Of a stretch of DNA of 64,000 bases, positions 48,556 through 59,937 are shown piece after piece. The notes beneath the pieces are model-generated. The model saw only the letters and a list, made by a program, of their open reading frames with translations, was not told the origin of the DNA and did no database searches. Location of the stretch: positions 1,364,001 through 1,428,000 of the forward strand of contig CAMQGK010000466.1 of NCBI GenBank assembly GCA_947000775.1, read 5' to 3'. Every line of letters starts with the position of its first letter. Position 1 is the stretch's first letter. The position numbers were made by a program, and so were the translations under genes. This DNA comes from Pterois miles. Its lineage: Eukaryota; Chordata; Actinopteri; Perciformes; Scorpaenidae.

Positions 48556-48985
48556 AGGGAGAGGTGAAGAGAAGCGGATCGATGCCCCCTGGACCACCTC
48601 CTTAGGGAGGTGCCCAGGGGGCATCCTTACCAGTTGACTGAACCACCTCAACTGGCTCCTTTCAACACAAAGAGGAAGGAGAAAGGAGACGCCAGCCACC
48701 TCCTGAGAAAATCCATTTCAGCCGCTTGTACCCACGATCTAGTTCCCTGGGTCATGACCCAGCCCTCATGGCCATAGATAATAGTAGGAACGAAGATTGA
48801 CCGGTAGATCGAGAGCTTTGTTTTCCGGTTCAGCTCTCTTTTCATCACAATGGTGCGGTAAAGCGAATGCAATACCGCCCCCGCTGCTCCGATTCTCTGG
48901 CCAACCTCACGTTTCATTGTCTCCTCACTCACAACAAGACCCCAACGTACATTAAGACTGGAAGCAGTGGAAGTGGAAGCCATAC
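48556..48985 (-). pseudogene. Non-LTR retrotransposon reverse-transcriptase C-terminal fragment
   Basis: On the minus strand one frame gives KREVGQRIGAAGAVLHSLYR, then ELNRKTKLSIYRSIFVPTII, YGHEGWVMTQ and VQAAEMDFLRRW. This is the region after the catalytic fingers and palm in RTE-type LINE proteins. A second frame then continues with CVERSQLRWFSQLVRMPPGH, also a standard part of that region. The switch near 48660-48700 shows a frameshift and probably a deletion. It is 5'-truncated: no YxDD motif or endonuclease is present. The element is dead. The 3' end merges into non-coding DNA. Confidence 0.85.
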
Positions 48986-50935
48986 AGAGGGTTATGTGAC
49001 GGACTGCTTCTTGGCCGGGGAGTCTCTTGATATCTTGTTACTAATGCTATGAGAAGGTGGTCTTATCATTATTAGATGGCAGTAGAACACAAACAAAAAC
49101 ACATGCAGAGAGCTTCTGGCAGCTGAGGTAAACAGGCCCAGATGAACGCACATCTTGCGCATACTGTACAGACTCGCACATCTGATCAGAAACCAAAAAC
49201 AGACCTGGATCCACTCACAGCAAAGAAAACGGACAAAACTGTCAGAATTCTGGAATTCTGCAATCAACCGCGGCACCTAAGGGCCATCAAAAAATGCTGA
49301 CCTCACAAATTTGTATCATGATCTGAATTACTGGAGGTAAACCTAAAACAGTGACTTGTATCTCCAGCCTGACTAGGACCTGTCCTCCTCGCCAGGTTCC
49401 CAGGTCTGCGCTCCCACCGTTGTGACTGAGCAGCTGACAGCTAGACCTCCTCTCTCTCTGAGACGCATCTTTTGACTGCGGCCATTTTCTCACCATTATG
49501 TTTAGCAAAGGCCCTGTGCCTGCCAGAGACGGGGGGCTGGTTGCTGAGGCTATCATTCATAGCAGAGAGGAGGAAAGAATTAAGGCCACTGAGAAAGAGC
49601 AGGAGAGAGAGGGGTCTGCATCTTAATGCAGGCCTGAGTGTGGAACAGCCTTGTTATGAGGTGGCGCGCTGGAGAGGGAGGAAGATGCAGTTGGTAGGTG
49701 GCTGCTGGCGGGCAGTGGGGGGCAGGATTAGGGTGAGAAAAAAAGGCAGATGCAGAAAAATTTTGAGTATAAATTAGGATAAGATAAAGGATGTATGTAC
49801 AGTACAAACAAGAGTAGTTCTTTTTAATAATGCCAGTGCTGTACACATTATTTTAATTAAACACTGCTGCATTAAAAAGACTTTGGCACTAAGAAAGAAA
49901 TATTTTGTTCCAGTACCACTGATACCATTTTATTTTCATTACCCCTTTTTACTGTCACAATAATTCAAAGTATAAAAGCTTTTATTGTCAGAGTTTGAAC
50001 ACATACTGTGGGTGTTTGATAATTTATTGGCATTAACAAATCTAAATCATCATTTATTTATTTTATTCCCATTTCGTCTACATTAGAAAACATCTGCTAT
50101 CTAAAATCCAGCAGAAGTCAATCTTTCCAAATATATCGGTCGGAATCGTTTTTTTCTTTTTGTTAATGTTATATTTATGTCTGATGTCTTCCAAAACTTA
50201 TAGTCAAAGCTCAGTAGTTGAATCAAATGTGTCACACTAAGTTTAAACAACATAAAGTTGCAAAAATGGCCAAGTTTCACCAATCTCCTAGCAGATGAAA
50301 GGTAAGGCAGTACAAATCAAAAAAACAGTGACATAAATTTGCCTGAATAGATGAATTTGATTCAAAGCCTCTATTCAACATTTGAATGAAAGGACTGAAA
50401 TCATTTCACTCAGAAAGAGAAAAAGCATTTCTTACACTTCATAGGACTTCTGCATTATAATCACACAAAGGGGTGCTGGCTGTCACACACAGACGTACGG
50501 CATATGAACGCACAAACACAAACCAAACATGGATCCATCGTAACACATTTCACACTCCACTGGACTCCTTTAGTCACGGCTGTTCACGCTCACACTCTGT
50601 TAGGTTACAGTTACAATCACCTCAAAGAAAACAGGTCTTCTCTCAGCCAAAGCAGCTGGAAAAAGAAAAGCTCTCCTGACGACCACTTTAGTGATAAAGG
50701 TAAAATAATTGCTGTTGCACACAGGAATTCAACCTAGGTGAAGATGTAACCAAAACTTGTTATATTCTTCTGGGTATTTGGTCTGTTGATCGCTTTCAGC
50801 TATCTGATGGATGGCCACAAACAGTGTGATCACCTGACACATGCATCTTAATCGTTTTTCCATTTGCTGAGTCTGGATGTGCGCTTCCATCGAGTATTAC
50901 AGTGCAAAAAAGAGGGGCGTTAAGGACCGACCGCG
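48986..50935. other. No gene recognised
   Basis: Frames of up to 101 codons at 49287-49846 overlap on both strands, without motifs. The stretch is GC-richer than average but shows no splice structure. Confidence 0.45.
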
Positions 50936-50937
50936 AG

Positions 50938-51905
50938 GGCTGGGATGATGCACCGATCTCCCTATTCAATACTATCACAACTAGACTATGGGAAAACATA
51001 CACAAAATCATACACTACTAGGGACTTTTACTTTGGAAAATATCTAAATTAATACAGTAAAAATGTTTCTTTTTCAACATGTATGCAGTCAGAGATGTCC
51101 TAAAGCCAAATATATCAGTCATTGTCAGGCATTATTTATAATACGTTTCCCTCACAAATTAGTAGTATTTTCTTTTAATTTATAGGGTACATGTAATGTT
51201 TTAAACTACTGGTGAATATAATCAATCAATGAATCAATCATCCTCAATCAATCAATCAATCAAGCAGTCCTTTTTCCATATACAGCTCCTTTTGTTAACA
51301 CCTTGTTTTGAAAATGGCTCGTCGCTAGCTCTTGCCGTCAGCTCTGGTCTCTTTATACATCCATGGTCAGCTCTACTGGGGCCATGTGATTGCATTTAAC
51401 ATAAATGTCAGTATATGGGGGATTTACAGTTGTGGCGTCAGCTGATTTGACCTAGGAGCTGAGAGTGAGGTGGCTTGACCACATGTTAATACGATAACGT
51501 TTCCTGCCCGTGACAGAGTTAGCATGCAGCTTTAGCCATGATGTGTCGCTCTGCTTTTCCTGGCAATGTGTGAAACCCAAAGTATTCCCATACTTTATGG
51601 TAATGTGTAGTATTTACCACTTTGGATGTAAAATTTGAGGGCGCAGGTCATATCCATGTGGACCCTCTGCCGTTTTCTGCTTTGCCATTTTGGCTCGCGG
51701 TGGCCAGTTACTGTTTGTTTTGGCTGACGGATATGGAGCGGATATGACGTCACGTTACTCAGACTACAACAATAAAAGCAGTAACTTCCCTCAACGTCTG
51801 CATAGTCTCAGCTGAAGCAAATAAATTTATTCTGGCATTTCAAAATCAATTTAAAAAAAAGAATCACAATACATACTGTAGATGAATCAACTTTTTTCCC
51901 CCACC
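50938..51905 (+). repeat. Family B hAT-like element, uninterrupted copy
   Basis: About 970 bp, alignable to 7667-9540. The left end is 'agggctgggatgatgcaccg'. The right end, read from the other strand, is 'aggggtgggggaaaaaagtt'; they share AGGGSTGGG. The interior includes 'gtatatgggggatttacag' and 'gacagagttagcatgcagct'. No transposase frame remains. A target duplication is not evident. Confidence 0.75.
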
Positions 51906-53465
51906 CCTACTGGCCACTAGACATTTCCTTAATAATTAATCCATTAAACACAAACACTCATACACATAACATCCTTTGTACTGCAGCTGCCATTGAAATG
52001 GAAACCTGAGAATCATTGTACTTTCTTGCAGGTATATGTTTTTTGACCTTTGGTGGCTTTGCATAATTTTATATGGTTGTTAGCAGATCTTTGGTAAAAG
52101 TGCATAATTATCTTTGGGGTTCCACACAGTTTAAGCTTTGCAGAATACAAAATGTGGAAAGCCACAGAGTGTGAAGAATCTCCTTAGCGGATGCTTATTT
52201 GAAATGCATGACATGCATGACATGCATTTCAAATAGGCAGCAGATAAACATGACAAATCAGTATGCAAACTTTGTACAAAGTATATGTTTCACCGTGTCT
52301 GACCAGGATCCTCAAATGCTATTGCATGAACCGACATTTTCATGTACTGATTAGCTGTGCTTTTCAAACTAATTATTATCTTTCCCTAACTTAAATTTAA
52401 ACCATATTTATGCACAAACACTAGAAGTAACCAACTGAAAAAAACTGCTTGTAAATGTTCAAAAATGTCACTAACAATTGACAATTTTGCAGAATCCTGT
52501 CTAACAAGTAGGTTGTAAATTCCTCCCTAAATCCTTGACTTGTAGGTACACTAAACAGATTCCTTTTGCAGCTATAACAAGCATCACACCAACCACAGTG
52601 GCACGTCATGTTGTGTGCAGAATTACAACAGCCTCTGTGGTAAAGCTCCCCCTTGCCAGTGTGAAGCTGTGCCAACCCTGGTATCCCAGGGCTGCACAGC
52701 TAGCATGGTTATTAGATGCAAGGCAGGTGAAAAGAGGGGTTGGCACCCATTCCTAAACCTGCCACCTCGGGGGAAGTGAGATGTAAGGTCTAATTAGAGT
52801 GGATGGTCTTGGGTTTTGGACTTGTAGAGGAGGCTTTAATTGATGTCAAAGGAGTCTTACTTGCATGTCTGCACTGCTTTGATTTGAAGCTGGAAAGGTG
52901 GGCTGTTTGGGTTGTGAGGGGTGCACCACCTCCTTCAAAGTCTTTGGTTTTTAAGTAAAGATAGAATCAGCTAGTTTGTACCTATGACTGCTGAAATGTG
53001 ACAGTTTGACAGGTAAGAGCAAGTGAGAGAAAAGTAAGAAAAACAAGGACTACAATAGTGACAGTGACTTGCTCACACTGTTTTCTGGCTGTTAGTGTTA
53101 CATTGAGTAATCAGCAGATGGGTGCAAATTGTGCCACGACTTAATTTGAATGACAAACATTTCTTTCATTCAGTTGTATTATCCTTGACGACAGTCACTG
53201 CAGTTACAAAACAAATTACTGAAAGAGACTTTGCTTAGCTTAATCCAGTTTACTTACAATGTTCTTGTTGATTTTTTTTTTTCCATCTAAACTAGCTTAT
53301 AATAAGGAAAGTTTAAGGTTTGTTGTCCAATATCCCACAGGATCGGATTTTTAAAACAGGTTGCAATAACTCATTGGCAAATAATGTGCAAAAGACCTGT
53401 GTGAATTATTCAGTTTTGACATTGCTGGTTATATCTGCCACCTGCTATGTAAGGTAAATAAACTA
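51906..53465. other. No gene; 15-bp-arm palindrome
   Basis: 'tatttgaaatgcatg' (52196-52210) and 'catgcatttcaaata' (52221-52235) are perfect inverted arms around 10 bases, and the whole also repeats 'catgacatg'. A 73-codon frame at 52535-52756 follows an acceptor-like 'attccttttgcag' but has no donor. Confidence 0.45.
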
Positions 53466-54006
53466 CAGCTGTCAATCGATCAAAATATTTAATCACATTT
53501 TTTATCTGTTCAAAGTGTACCTCCCCATAAAGGTAGATTTGTCAAGTAATATGCTGCTTTATGCAAATGTATGTATATATTTATGATTGGAAATCAATTA
53601 ACAACACAAAACAATAATTAAAAACATTGTCCGGAAACCCTCATAGATACTGCATTTAACATAAAAAATAGCAGCAACAACAGCTGTTAGTGTGTCAGTG
53701 TGCTGACTTGACTATGACTTGCCCCAAACTGTATGTGATTATCATCAAGTAGACATGTCTGTGAAGGGGAGACTGGTGGGTACCCAGAGAACCCATTTTC
53801 ATTCACATATCTTTAGGTCAGAGGTCAAGAGACCTCTTTGAAAATGGTCATGCCAGTTTTTCCTCGGCAAAACTTTGCTTAGGTTTGGAGCGATATTTAA
53901 CCTCCTTCCTGACAAGCTAGTATGACCTGGACACCAATGGATTCCTGAGGTTTTCTAGTTTCATATGCATCTCCCCATTACAACCTAAAAATTGCAAGTT
54001 GCAAAT
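53466..54006 (+). repeat. Family A repeat, plus-oriented, right end missing
   Basis: Left terminus 'agctgtcaatcgatcaaaat', then 'attggaaatcaattaacaac', 'gcccc' with 'tgacttgactatgacttg', and 'acctaaaaattgcaagttgc'. Sequence stops at about 54006, before the usual terminus, and L2-like sequence follows at 54050. Confidence 0.85.
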
Positions 54007-54049
54007 AAACAAATGAGATGTTTTTTTGCTCTCATACCCAATACTTCAT

Positions 54050-54292
54050 AAAGCACATCATGGTTTGACTCCTCCGTACATTTCTAAATTGCTCACTGAC
54101 TATAACCCTATCAGACCTTTATGTCACCAGGCAGAGGTCTTCTAGTGTACCCAGAATTAGACCAGGTCTGGTGAGGGTGCCTTCAGATACTGTGGTCCTG
54201 CTCTCTGGAACAAGCTACCTGATGACTTAAGGTCCATCACAACTGTTTCTATACTCAAAAGCCCACTAAAAATGTCCCTATCCGCCCAGGTT
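54050..54292 (+). pseudogene. L2/CR1-type reverse-transcriptase C-terminal remnant
   Basis: One frame reads KAHHGLTPPYISKLLTDYNP, then, after two in-frame stops at 54143 and 54158, GAFRYCGPALWNKLPDDLRS and ITTVSILKSPLK. These match the conserved end of L2-clade LINE proteins ('KALHGLAPxYLSxLL' and 'AxxLWNxLPxxLR'). The rest of the protein is absent, so this is a 5'-truncated, inactive copy. An AT-rich 3' region with 'gtggtatataaagtaggatt' follows to about 54552. Confidence 0.85.
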
Positions 54293-54552
54293 TATGGTTA
54301 ATTACACACGTGTTTATTGTACAGCTGTTTACGCGAGTGTGATGTGCAGCGGTTTCTATTTGATTGTGTCGATATTTTGGGGTTTTATTGCTGTGTGGTT
54401 GGGTATATGCTTGTGCATGCTAGTGTATTGTTATATTCATCTTGTTTACGCTACCTTTCTTCTTATATTTATGCCTATATTTGTACATTTTGTCTTTAAA
54501 TGTAAAACACGTTGAAATTAAGTGTAATGAAATGTGGTATATAAAGTAGGAT

Positions 54553-54639
54553 TACAGTCTCACGGCTGTAAGGCTCTACCAACCGGTCAGTTTACATCCA
54601 TGTCTTCATCATTTTATCCTGTTAGACATTTGTGTGAAA
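54553..54639. other. No feature recognised
   Basis: Short gap between two repeats. Confidence 0.4.
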
Positions 54640-54880
54640 TTGTTGTAATTAGCATATGGATTCTTGAGTTATGTCCATAAACATGATTGGTGAGGTCACA
54701 GTGACGTTGACCTTTGACCACCAAATTCGAATCAAGTCATCTTGACTCTTAAAGTCCAAGTGGACATTTAAGCCAAATTTGAAAAAAGTCCCTTCAGGCA
54801 TTGATGAGATATCGCGTTCACATGGGATGTACGGACGGACGGACAGACAACCTGAAAACACAATGCCTCGGTCCATAACA
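54640..54880. repeat. Dispersed repeat with (GGAC)n near the right end
   Basis: Contains 'gaggtcacagtgacgttgac', 'ctttgaccaccaaattcgaa', 'aagtccaagtggacatttaa' and 'gatgagatatcgcgttcaca', then (GGAC)n at 54834-54847. This is a widespread teleost repeat. The 75-codon minus frame is incidental. Confidence 0.7.
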
Positions 54881-56200
54881 CTGCCATTGTTACTGTCAGA
54901 TCAAAAACAGGTGAAGGCTCTTCAACAATATTGTAAATAGATGCGAAGCTGTGATCTATTTCTAAAAAGCTTCATAGAGAACAAGTGGAAAAAGGACACA
55001 GAGATATAAAAGATTTGGTTTCTTCTGCAGGCACAGTTTCCAACTGTGGGGAATGACGACATCTTATCTCTCTAGCGAGGCAGTTTAAATATAGACTTCT
55101 GCTACTTTATCCGTTTCTGCAGCTTCAGTCTGTTGATACATGATCACATGCTTCCTTTTATGTTTTCATCCTTGAACTTCAGCACCAGTGACATCAACTT
55201 TTTGTCTTTAACCTTCTCTGTAAGTCGCCAACATTATAACTCATATTTACTGCAGCGGCATTAAAGCAGCATTAAAGCACTTAAATATTAATTATGATTG
55301 AGCCCACACACTCAGAGAACTCACAATATCATGGCATACTCTCTGCAGAAACACAAGAGGGGAGAGATTTTTTTCCCCATACCCTAATATCGCCCTCATC
55401 CCTTCATTGATGCAATATGGTGTAATCTAGCCCCCCTGACTGAGCAGTGGAACACACACCTCCGACTCTGCAGATATTTAATACAGGACAGCTCTATACA
55501 TTATAAATGGCCTTCTGCAATATACCATCCCTCTAAAATGAAGCCAATGCGCAAACAGAGAAAATAGAAATGACCTGCCCTTGGAATGCCGCTGGGGTTT
55601 GGAAGTTATATTCTGGTCTCTCCCTCTATAAAATATGTCACATGAAATGCAAGCATTCGTGGCATACGTATGGGGGGGTCCATTACGTATTATTATTCTT
55701 TCTGTAGCTTCCCAGTGGTGGTCCCTGTGTATTCAAATCCGAACATTTAAACTTTGGTTGAAGTACATGTATATGTTTTACGGTGAAAATGCTATTTTCT
55801 CAAGCCCTTCTAAAAATGTTTTCCCACATGACCTAACATAAGTTTCTGTATAATGACGTTGCTACATATACATACTATATCCTGAGGCAGCGTGTATCAG
55901 CTACACTAGATGGCACGGAAGCTAAGCAATGTACTGCTGTGTGGTCACCAAGTTAGTTTGGCTCCAAAAGTCATGCAATAATACAAACAAACTGACCGAT
56001 TTAGGCAGCGGTAGACCAGCAACTCCCATGTTCTGCGAGGTAAAATTACTACTTTTGTGAATGTAGTCTGGTGGCTTTGAAGAGAGCGATAACGGCTTCA
56101 GTTCCCCGTTGGAAAGGGCTGACTGACGGCAAAGTAATGCGGTGAAAATATTCTAAATGTAGCCTCTGCTCCTGTCTACAGCTGATTTAGCTCCACAGAC
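54881..56200. other. No gene recognised
   Basis: AT-rich DNA without coding signal. Confidence 0.5.
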
Positions 56201-56204
56201 TCCA

Positions 56205-56690
56205 TTGATAAAAATTTTATTTACCATTACCCGATTGGCTATCGGGCCGATACTGACTTAAACAGCTGGATCAGGCATCGGTGACAACGTGACTGATCTA
56301 TTCAACTCAGTTTATATGCTATATACATTATACAGTATAATGGAAATTGAAATCCTTGTTTAAGTTTTGACTCAATTTGTTGCTGCATTAAAGATGTTTA
56401 CACTTGTTACCTTTCTGTGACACCTTTGGAGATTATTTACCAAGTTGCTGGTGTACGATTCATTAGTTTAATACAATTCAGTAAAATTTTATCTATGTAT
56501 TTATTTATTACATTTTGTTTTACAAAGTTAGGAAAGCAATGTTTAAGTCAAGCCCCCTGATGTTGCCTTACACATAGATTGATCCCAGTCATGTCCACAG
56601 TGGATCAGTCTCGGTACCGGCCAATACCCCAAAGCCAAGGTATCACTGTCGGTATCGGCTCTGAACAAGTCAAATCAGTACACCCCCATC
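56205..56690. repeat. hAT-like element with 'ggtatcgg' ends
   Basis: The left part reads 'ctatcgggccgatactgact' and the right part 'ctcggtaccggccaatac' and 'cactgtcggtatcggctctg'. The inverted 'cggtatcggccgatac' character is typical of several fish hAT families. The interior is AT-rich and non-coding. Confidence 0.6.
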
Positions 56691-58755
56691 TTGCAGACCA
56701 CAGGAGTATACACGCAATCATATTTTGAAAAATCTCAACTAACCCTTTCAGTTATTTCTAAACTTAGAACAGCGAACATTGATTCAGCACTAGCATTTAC
56801 ATTATTCATGACCTTTTTGATCAGCTTACGTTGGTGACCTACGTCACTGCTGTTTGCTAACGTCTGAGTGGACGTTTCCATTTGAAAACCCGGAACAGAA
56901 GCAGCAGATAAACCCACCCTTTAAACAAGCAGATAACCTTGTTCTATGTCAAAGAGGTCATCATGTACAGTAGACAACAACAACTCAACAAAAAGTGGAG
57001 AATGTCAACAAATGAAGCAAGAAAATAAACACAAGCAATCACATTGTGACCCAACATGGTGCATATGAGACGTAAATGCAAAGATCACAGATTTTATCAA
57101 ATAATATCCAACATGGCTGTGGGCTGGTGTGCTTCTTTTAGTGTGCGTGTGTGACAGAGACAAGCAGAGAGGGCAGAGTGCCGCTGAGAGTGATGAGATG
57201 CAATGAGACACAGTTTGAGTGAGTGCATACTAGCAGGAGGGAGAGAGAGCTAGAGTGTGTGAAAGTGGACGAGAGAGCAAGAGAGGGAAGATGGACATAA
57301 ATGGCTACGAGTTAGCATAGCCTGCTACTTTTTTCTGTCATTTTCTTTTTTTTTTTGTTGAAGCTGAAGCAAATTGAGGCCACTAACGCAGCAGTTAGGC
57401 TGCTTTGCAGGTCACTCAAAAAGCTGTGCTAAAAGGGTAGCTAGACCTAAATCCATTGTTAATTTGATGGAATGAAAGACACTGCAACCGACTAAAGGAT
57501 CCAAACATGGTGTAGTACATCAAGTGATTACGACATGTCTGATGTCATCGATACAGCAGAGTTAATTTGATTAAACTGTTGGGAGAAATACTATTGATTT
57601 ATTCTGATTAGTATCCCTGACTGATCACAGCTGGATCTGGATCAACTAATGGCGTTTCTGTACTTAAAATGCTGAGAGACAGCCTTCTTCTTATTATTCA
57701 TACTAGTTTAACACAGTTACCGGTCAATATCTTTTTTCTGGTAGCAACCTCAGTATTTGAGAGCAAGTGACTGCTGAGTGGACAGAGCTGGATGGGTGAT
57801 TCATTTGAGAGTGTGGATTAACTGACCTTGTAAATACAGGAGTGGGAGCTGAACCATCTTCACTGGAAGTAGGCTAAATGTTAGAATGCTCCAGTGGCCA
57901 CAAGGCGGTCATTTCTCTTTTTGCTGTCACTTGAAAGACACCCAAATTTATAATTATTTGCAGAAAACTAATCTTCCACTAAATAGGTTTTTCCATCCTC
58001 CATAAATAAAACGCATGGCAGCTCTGGTTACACTGAAATACTCAATACTACATAAAAAAAGAGTTAAAAAAAATCCTCTCAAGCATGTCTGTGCTCATGT
58101 TTGTACCCAACAGAATGAAGATATAACAAGTCTCAAGTTTCCACTGAGCCCCCTGACATTGTGGTGGAGAACTCTGGTTTTTCAAATCTTGGAGGACAAG
58201 ATGTCAACAAATATTACTTGGAAGAAGCACACTGGTAAACTCAAGCCCCCTTCACATCTGGAAGTGCCAATGGGAATGTAGAGCTTTTTTGTTACTGTGG
58301 CACAAGAGCTTTCAAACTGACTTCTCCTCCTAAATGTTGTCTTTCATGAGCACACAGAGGCAGGGAAATGACCATGATAATCATCTCATCACCCAATCTG
58401 ACAAGTCACAGTGTCAACTAACCCATACAAGACTGCAAACCTCCATTACGCATTTCTTTACCTGTCAAAAATAAGACTGCTGATAAAACCGTGGAGGAGG
58501 AGCTGCATCATTTCAGTCACACATCACAACATCACACAGACAGATCGCCCACTGTTTTGTTTAACCACATACACACCGGCGAAGCCGACGTCCTGTGAGA
58601 GCGCCTGTGAAATGTTCAAGAAAAAGCCTCCCTGTCTTTTAAAACCCGCAAAGGCGCAGCGTAAACACTGACTCCAAAACATCAGTATGAGTCACCTTCC
58701 CACCCACTTTGAAACGATATCTGCAATCCTGTCAAACATATTTGACCTAATATAT
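56691..58755. other. No gene recognised; flank of CpG island
   Basis: A purine-rich tract lies at 57235-57295. GC and CpG content rise from about 58540 towards the island. The frames at 58015-58281 and 58411-58671 have no motif or splice support. Confidence 0.45.
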
Positions 58756-58759
58756 AAAA

Positions 58760-59230
58760 CGCATACATTCAGTGGGCGATACGTTGGCTGCTAGACACAA
58801 ACACCAAGCAGTAATTCAACAGTTTCGGTATCCGCTGGAGCCGTTTTACCTTCGGCTGAGAGCGCCTCTTGGAAATCGCAGAAGACGACTTGGCGGATTT
58901 ATCCGTGTTTTGTCCGTAACTTCCCGAGCTGGGCATCTGTTTGTGAAGACGCGTTGAGAAGAAGAGGAAGAAACGGCAGGAAGTGTCACTGTGATCAACA
59001 GCAGCGGCGGCGTTTTCCGTCGAAAACCGGCATCTGCCCGTTGACGCTATTTGTCCGGTGAGTTTGTGCGTCTCCGGCGGAGAGAGAGGCAGGAGCCGCG
59101 GTCCACAGCGGTCTCCATTACTGAGGTTTATAGTCACCAGCTCAACGCTTAGAGACGACGGACTGGCAGAGAGGAGCACTGCCTCCGTCTGTCAGGAGAG
59201 CCGGGATAGATACTGAGATACTGCTGCAGC
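58760..59230. promoter_or_regulatory. CpG-island-like segment, probable promoter
   Basis: CpG density is far above the rest of the window, with clusters such as 'agcagcggcggcgttttccg', 'ccggcggagagag' and 'gagccgcggtcc'. Both strands carry exon-like signals: a minus-strand ATG frame ending at a donor (58850), and on the plus strand a donor 'tgtccg|gtgagt' at 59056-59058. Either or both could be real, which would make this a bidirectional start region. No TATA box is clear, as usual for island promoters. Confidence 0.6.
58850..58936 (-). CDS. Candidate first coding exon, unknown gene
   Basis: Reading leftward from an ATG at 58936, 29 codons run to a splice donor AAG|gtaaaa at 58850/58849. The peptide begins MPSSGSYGQNTDKSAKSSSA and continues with a basic cluster (SKRRSQPK). 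It is small, serine- and lysine-rich, and ends in phase 0. The frame is open upstream to 59179, but this ATG is the last one before the donor and lies within the CpG island. The basic, serine-rich N-terminus suggests a cytoplasmic or nuclear protein without a signal peptide. I do not recognise the gene. If real, the rest would lie to the left, beyond a long first intron. Confidence 0.45.
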
Positions 59231-59244
59231 CAACCAACAAACTC

Positions 59245-59246
<2 letters not shown>

Positions 59247-59326
<80 letters not shown>
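59247..59326 (+). repeat. (GA)n microsatellite, 40 units
   Basis: An uninterrupted run of 80 bp at the edge of the CpG island. On the minus strand it is (CT)n directly upstream of the candidate first exon, a position where GAGA/CT tracts often occur in promoters and 5' UTRs. Frames across it are low-complexity only. Confidence 0.95.
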
Positions 59327-59332
<6 letters not shown>

Positions 59333-59621
59333 ATCACAAATGAAAGGCTTCAGTGTATTTAGGCCACCAATCATTCATTTGTAGTTATTTATACCCACTT
59401 GTATAAGATGATTTCATTTAAATGACTTTCCCAATGTTATTTCTATTTTTTTTTGTACTGAACCATGATTTGTTGAAGAAATTTGGTTGGCTACTGTTTG
59501 AGGCAGCCGTGGGCATCCATTCATTTCCATTTGATATAAAAAAACAATTGGCAACCTCTTGAAGCTTGCTTTGAAACTCGCCTCAGTTGTGTAATCCACG
59601 GCACTGAACACCAAGTCTGCA
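59327..59621. other. No gene recognised
   Basis: Nothing supported. Confidence 0.4.
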
Positions 59622-59937
59622 TTAAAGCTTCAGTAGGCAACAGTTGTTTTTTTTTGGCATCACTGGGCAAAAATCCCATAATAACCTTTCAGCATGTTCT
59701 GAGAGAAAACTACACTTCTGCACCTCCTCATGACTCACATGCCCGGATCACAGCCAATAGGAACGCTCTCGCTCTGAAATGACCTGTGATTGGTCAAAGT
59801 CTACCTAACGAGTAGTAGTAGAGGAGGTGTAGAAGTCTAGCTTTCTCTCAGAACACTTGAATTACAAAATGCCGAAAGGTTATTATGGAGTTTGGGCCCA
59901 ATGATGCCAAAAACTTTCTGTCTTAAGAAGCTTTAAG
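59622..59937. mobile_element. Foldback element, 316 bp
   Basis: The two halves are inverted copies. Left: 'ttaaagcttc', 'ggcatcactgggcaaaaat', 'cccataataacctttcagca', 'tgttctgagagaaaacta', 'cacttctgcacctcctc'. Right: the same blocks in reverse order and orientation ('gaggaggtgtagaagtctag' to 'gaagctttaa'). The loop, about 60-100 bp, holds 'cagccaataggaacgctctc'. It would fold into a long hairpin. It is related to the repeat at 22040-22510. TTAAAG/CTTTAA edges recall the MITE at 40663. Confidence 0.85.

Noticed and set aside
15925..58850. Joining the 59-kb first exon directly to the 15.9-kb exon
   Set aside because: The first ends in phase 0 and the second needs two bases carried in, so a direct splice would break the frame.
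59149..59374. Minus-strand SLSLSL frames
   Set aside because: Translation of the (GA)n microsatellite.
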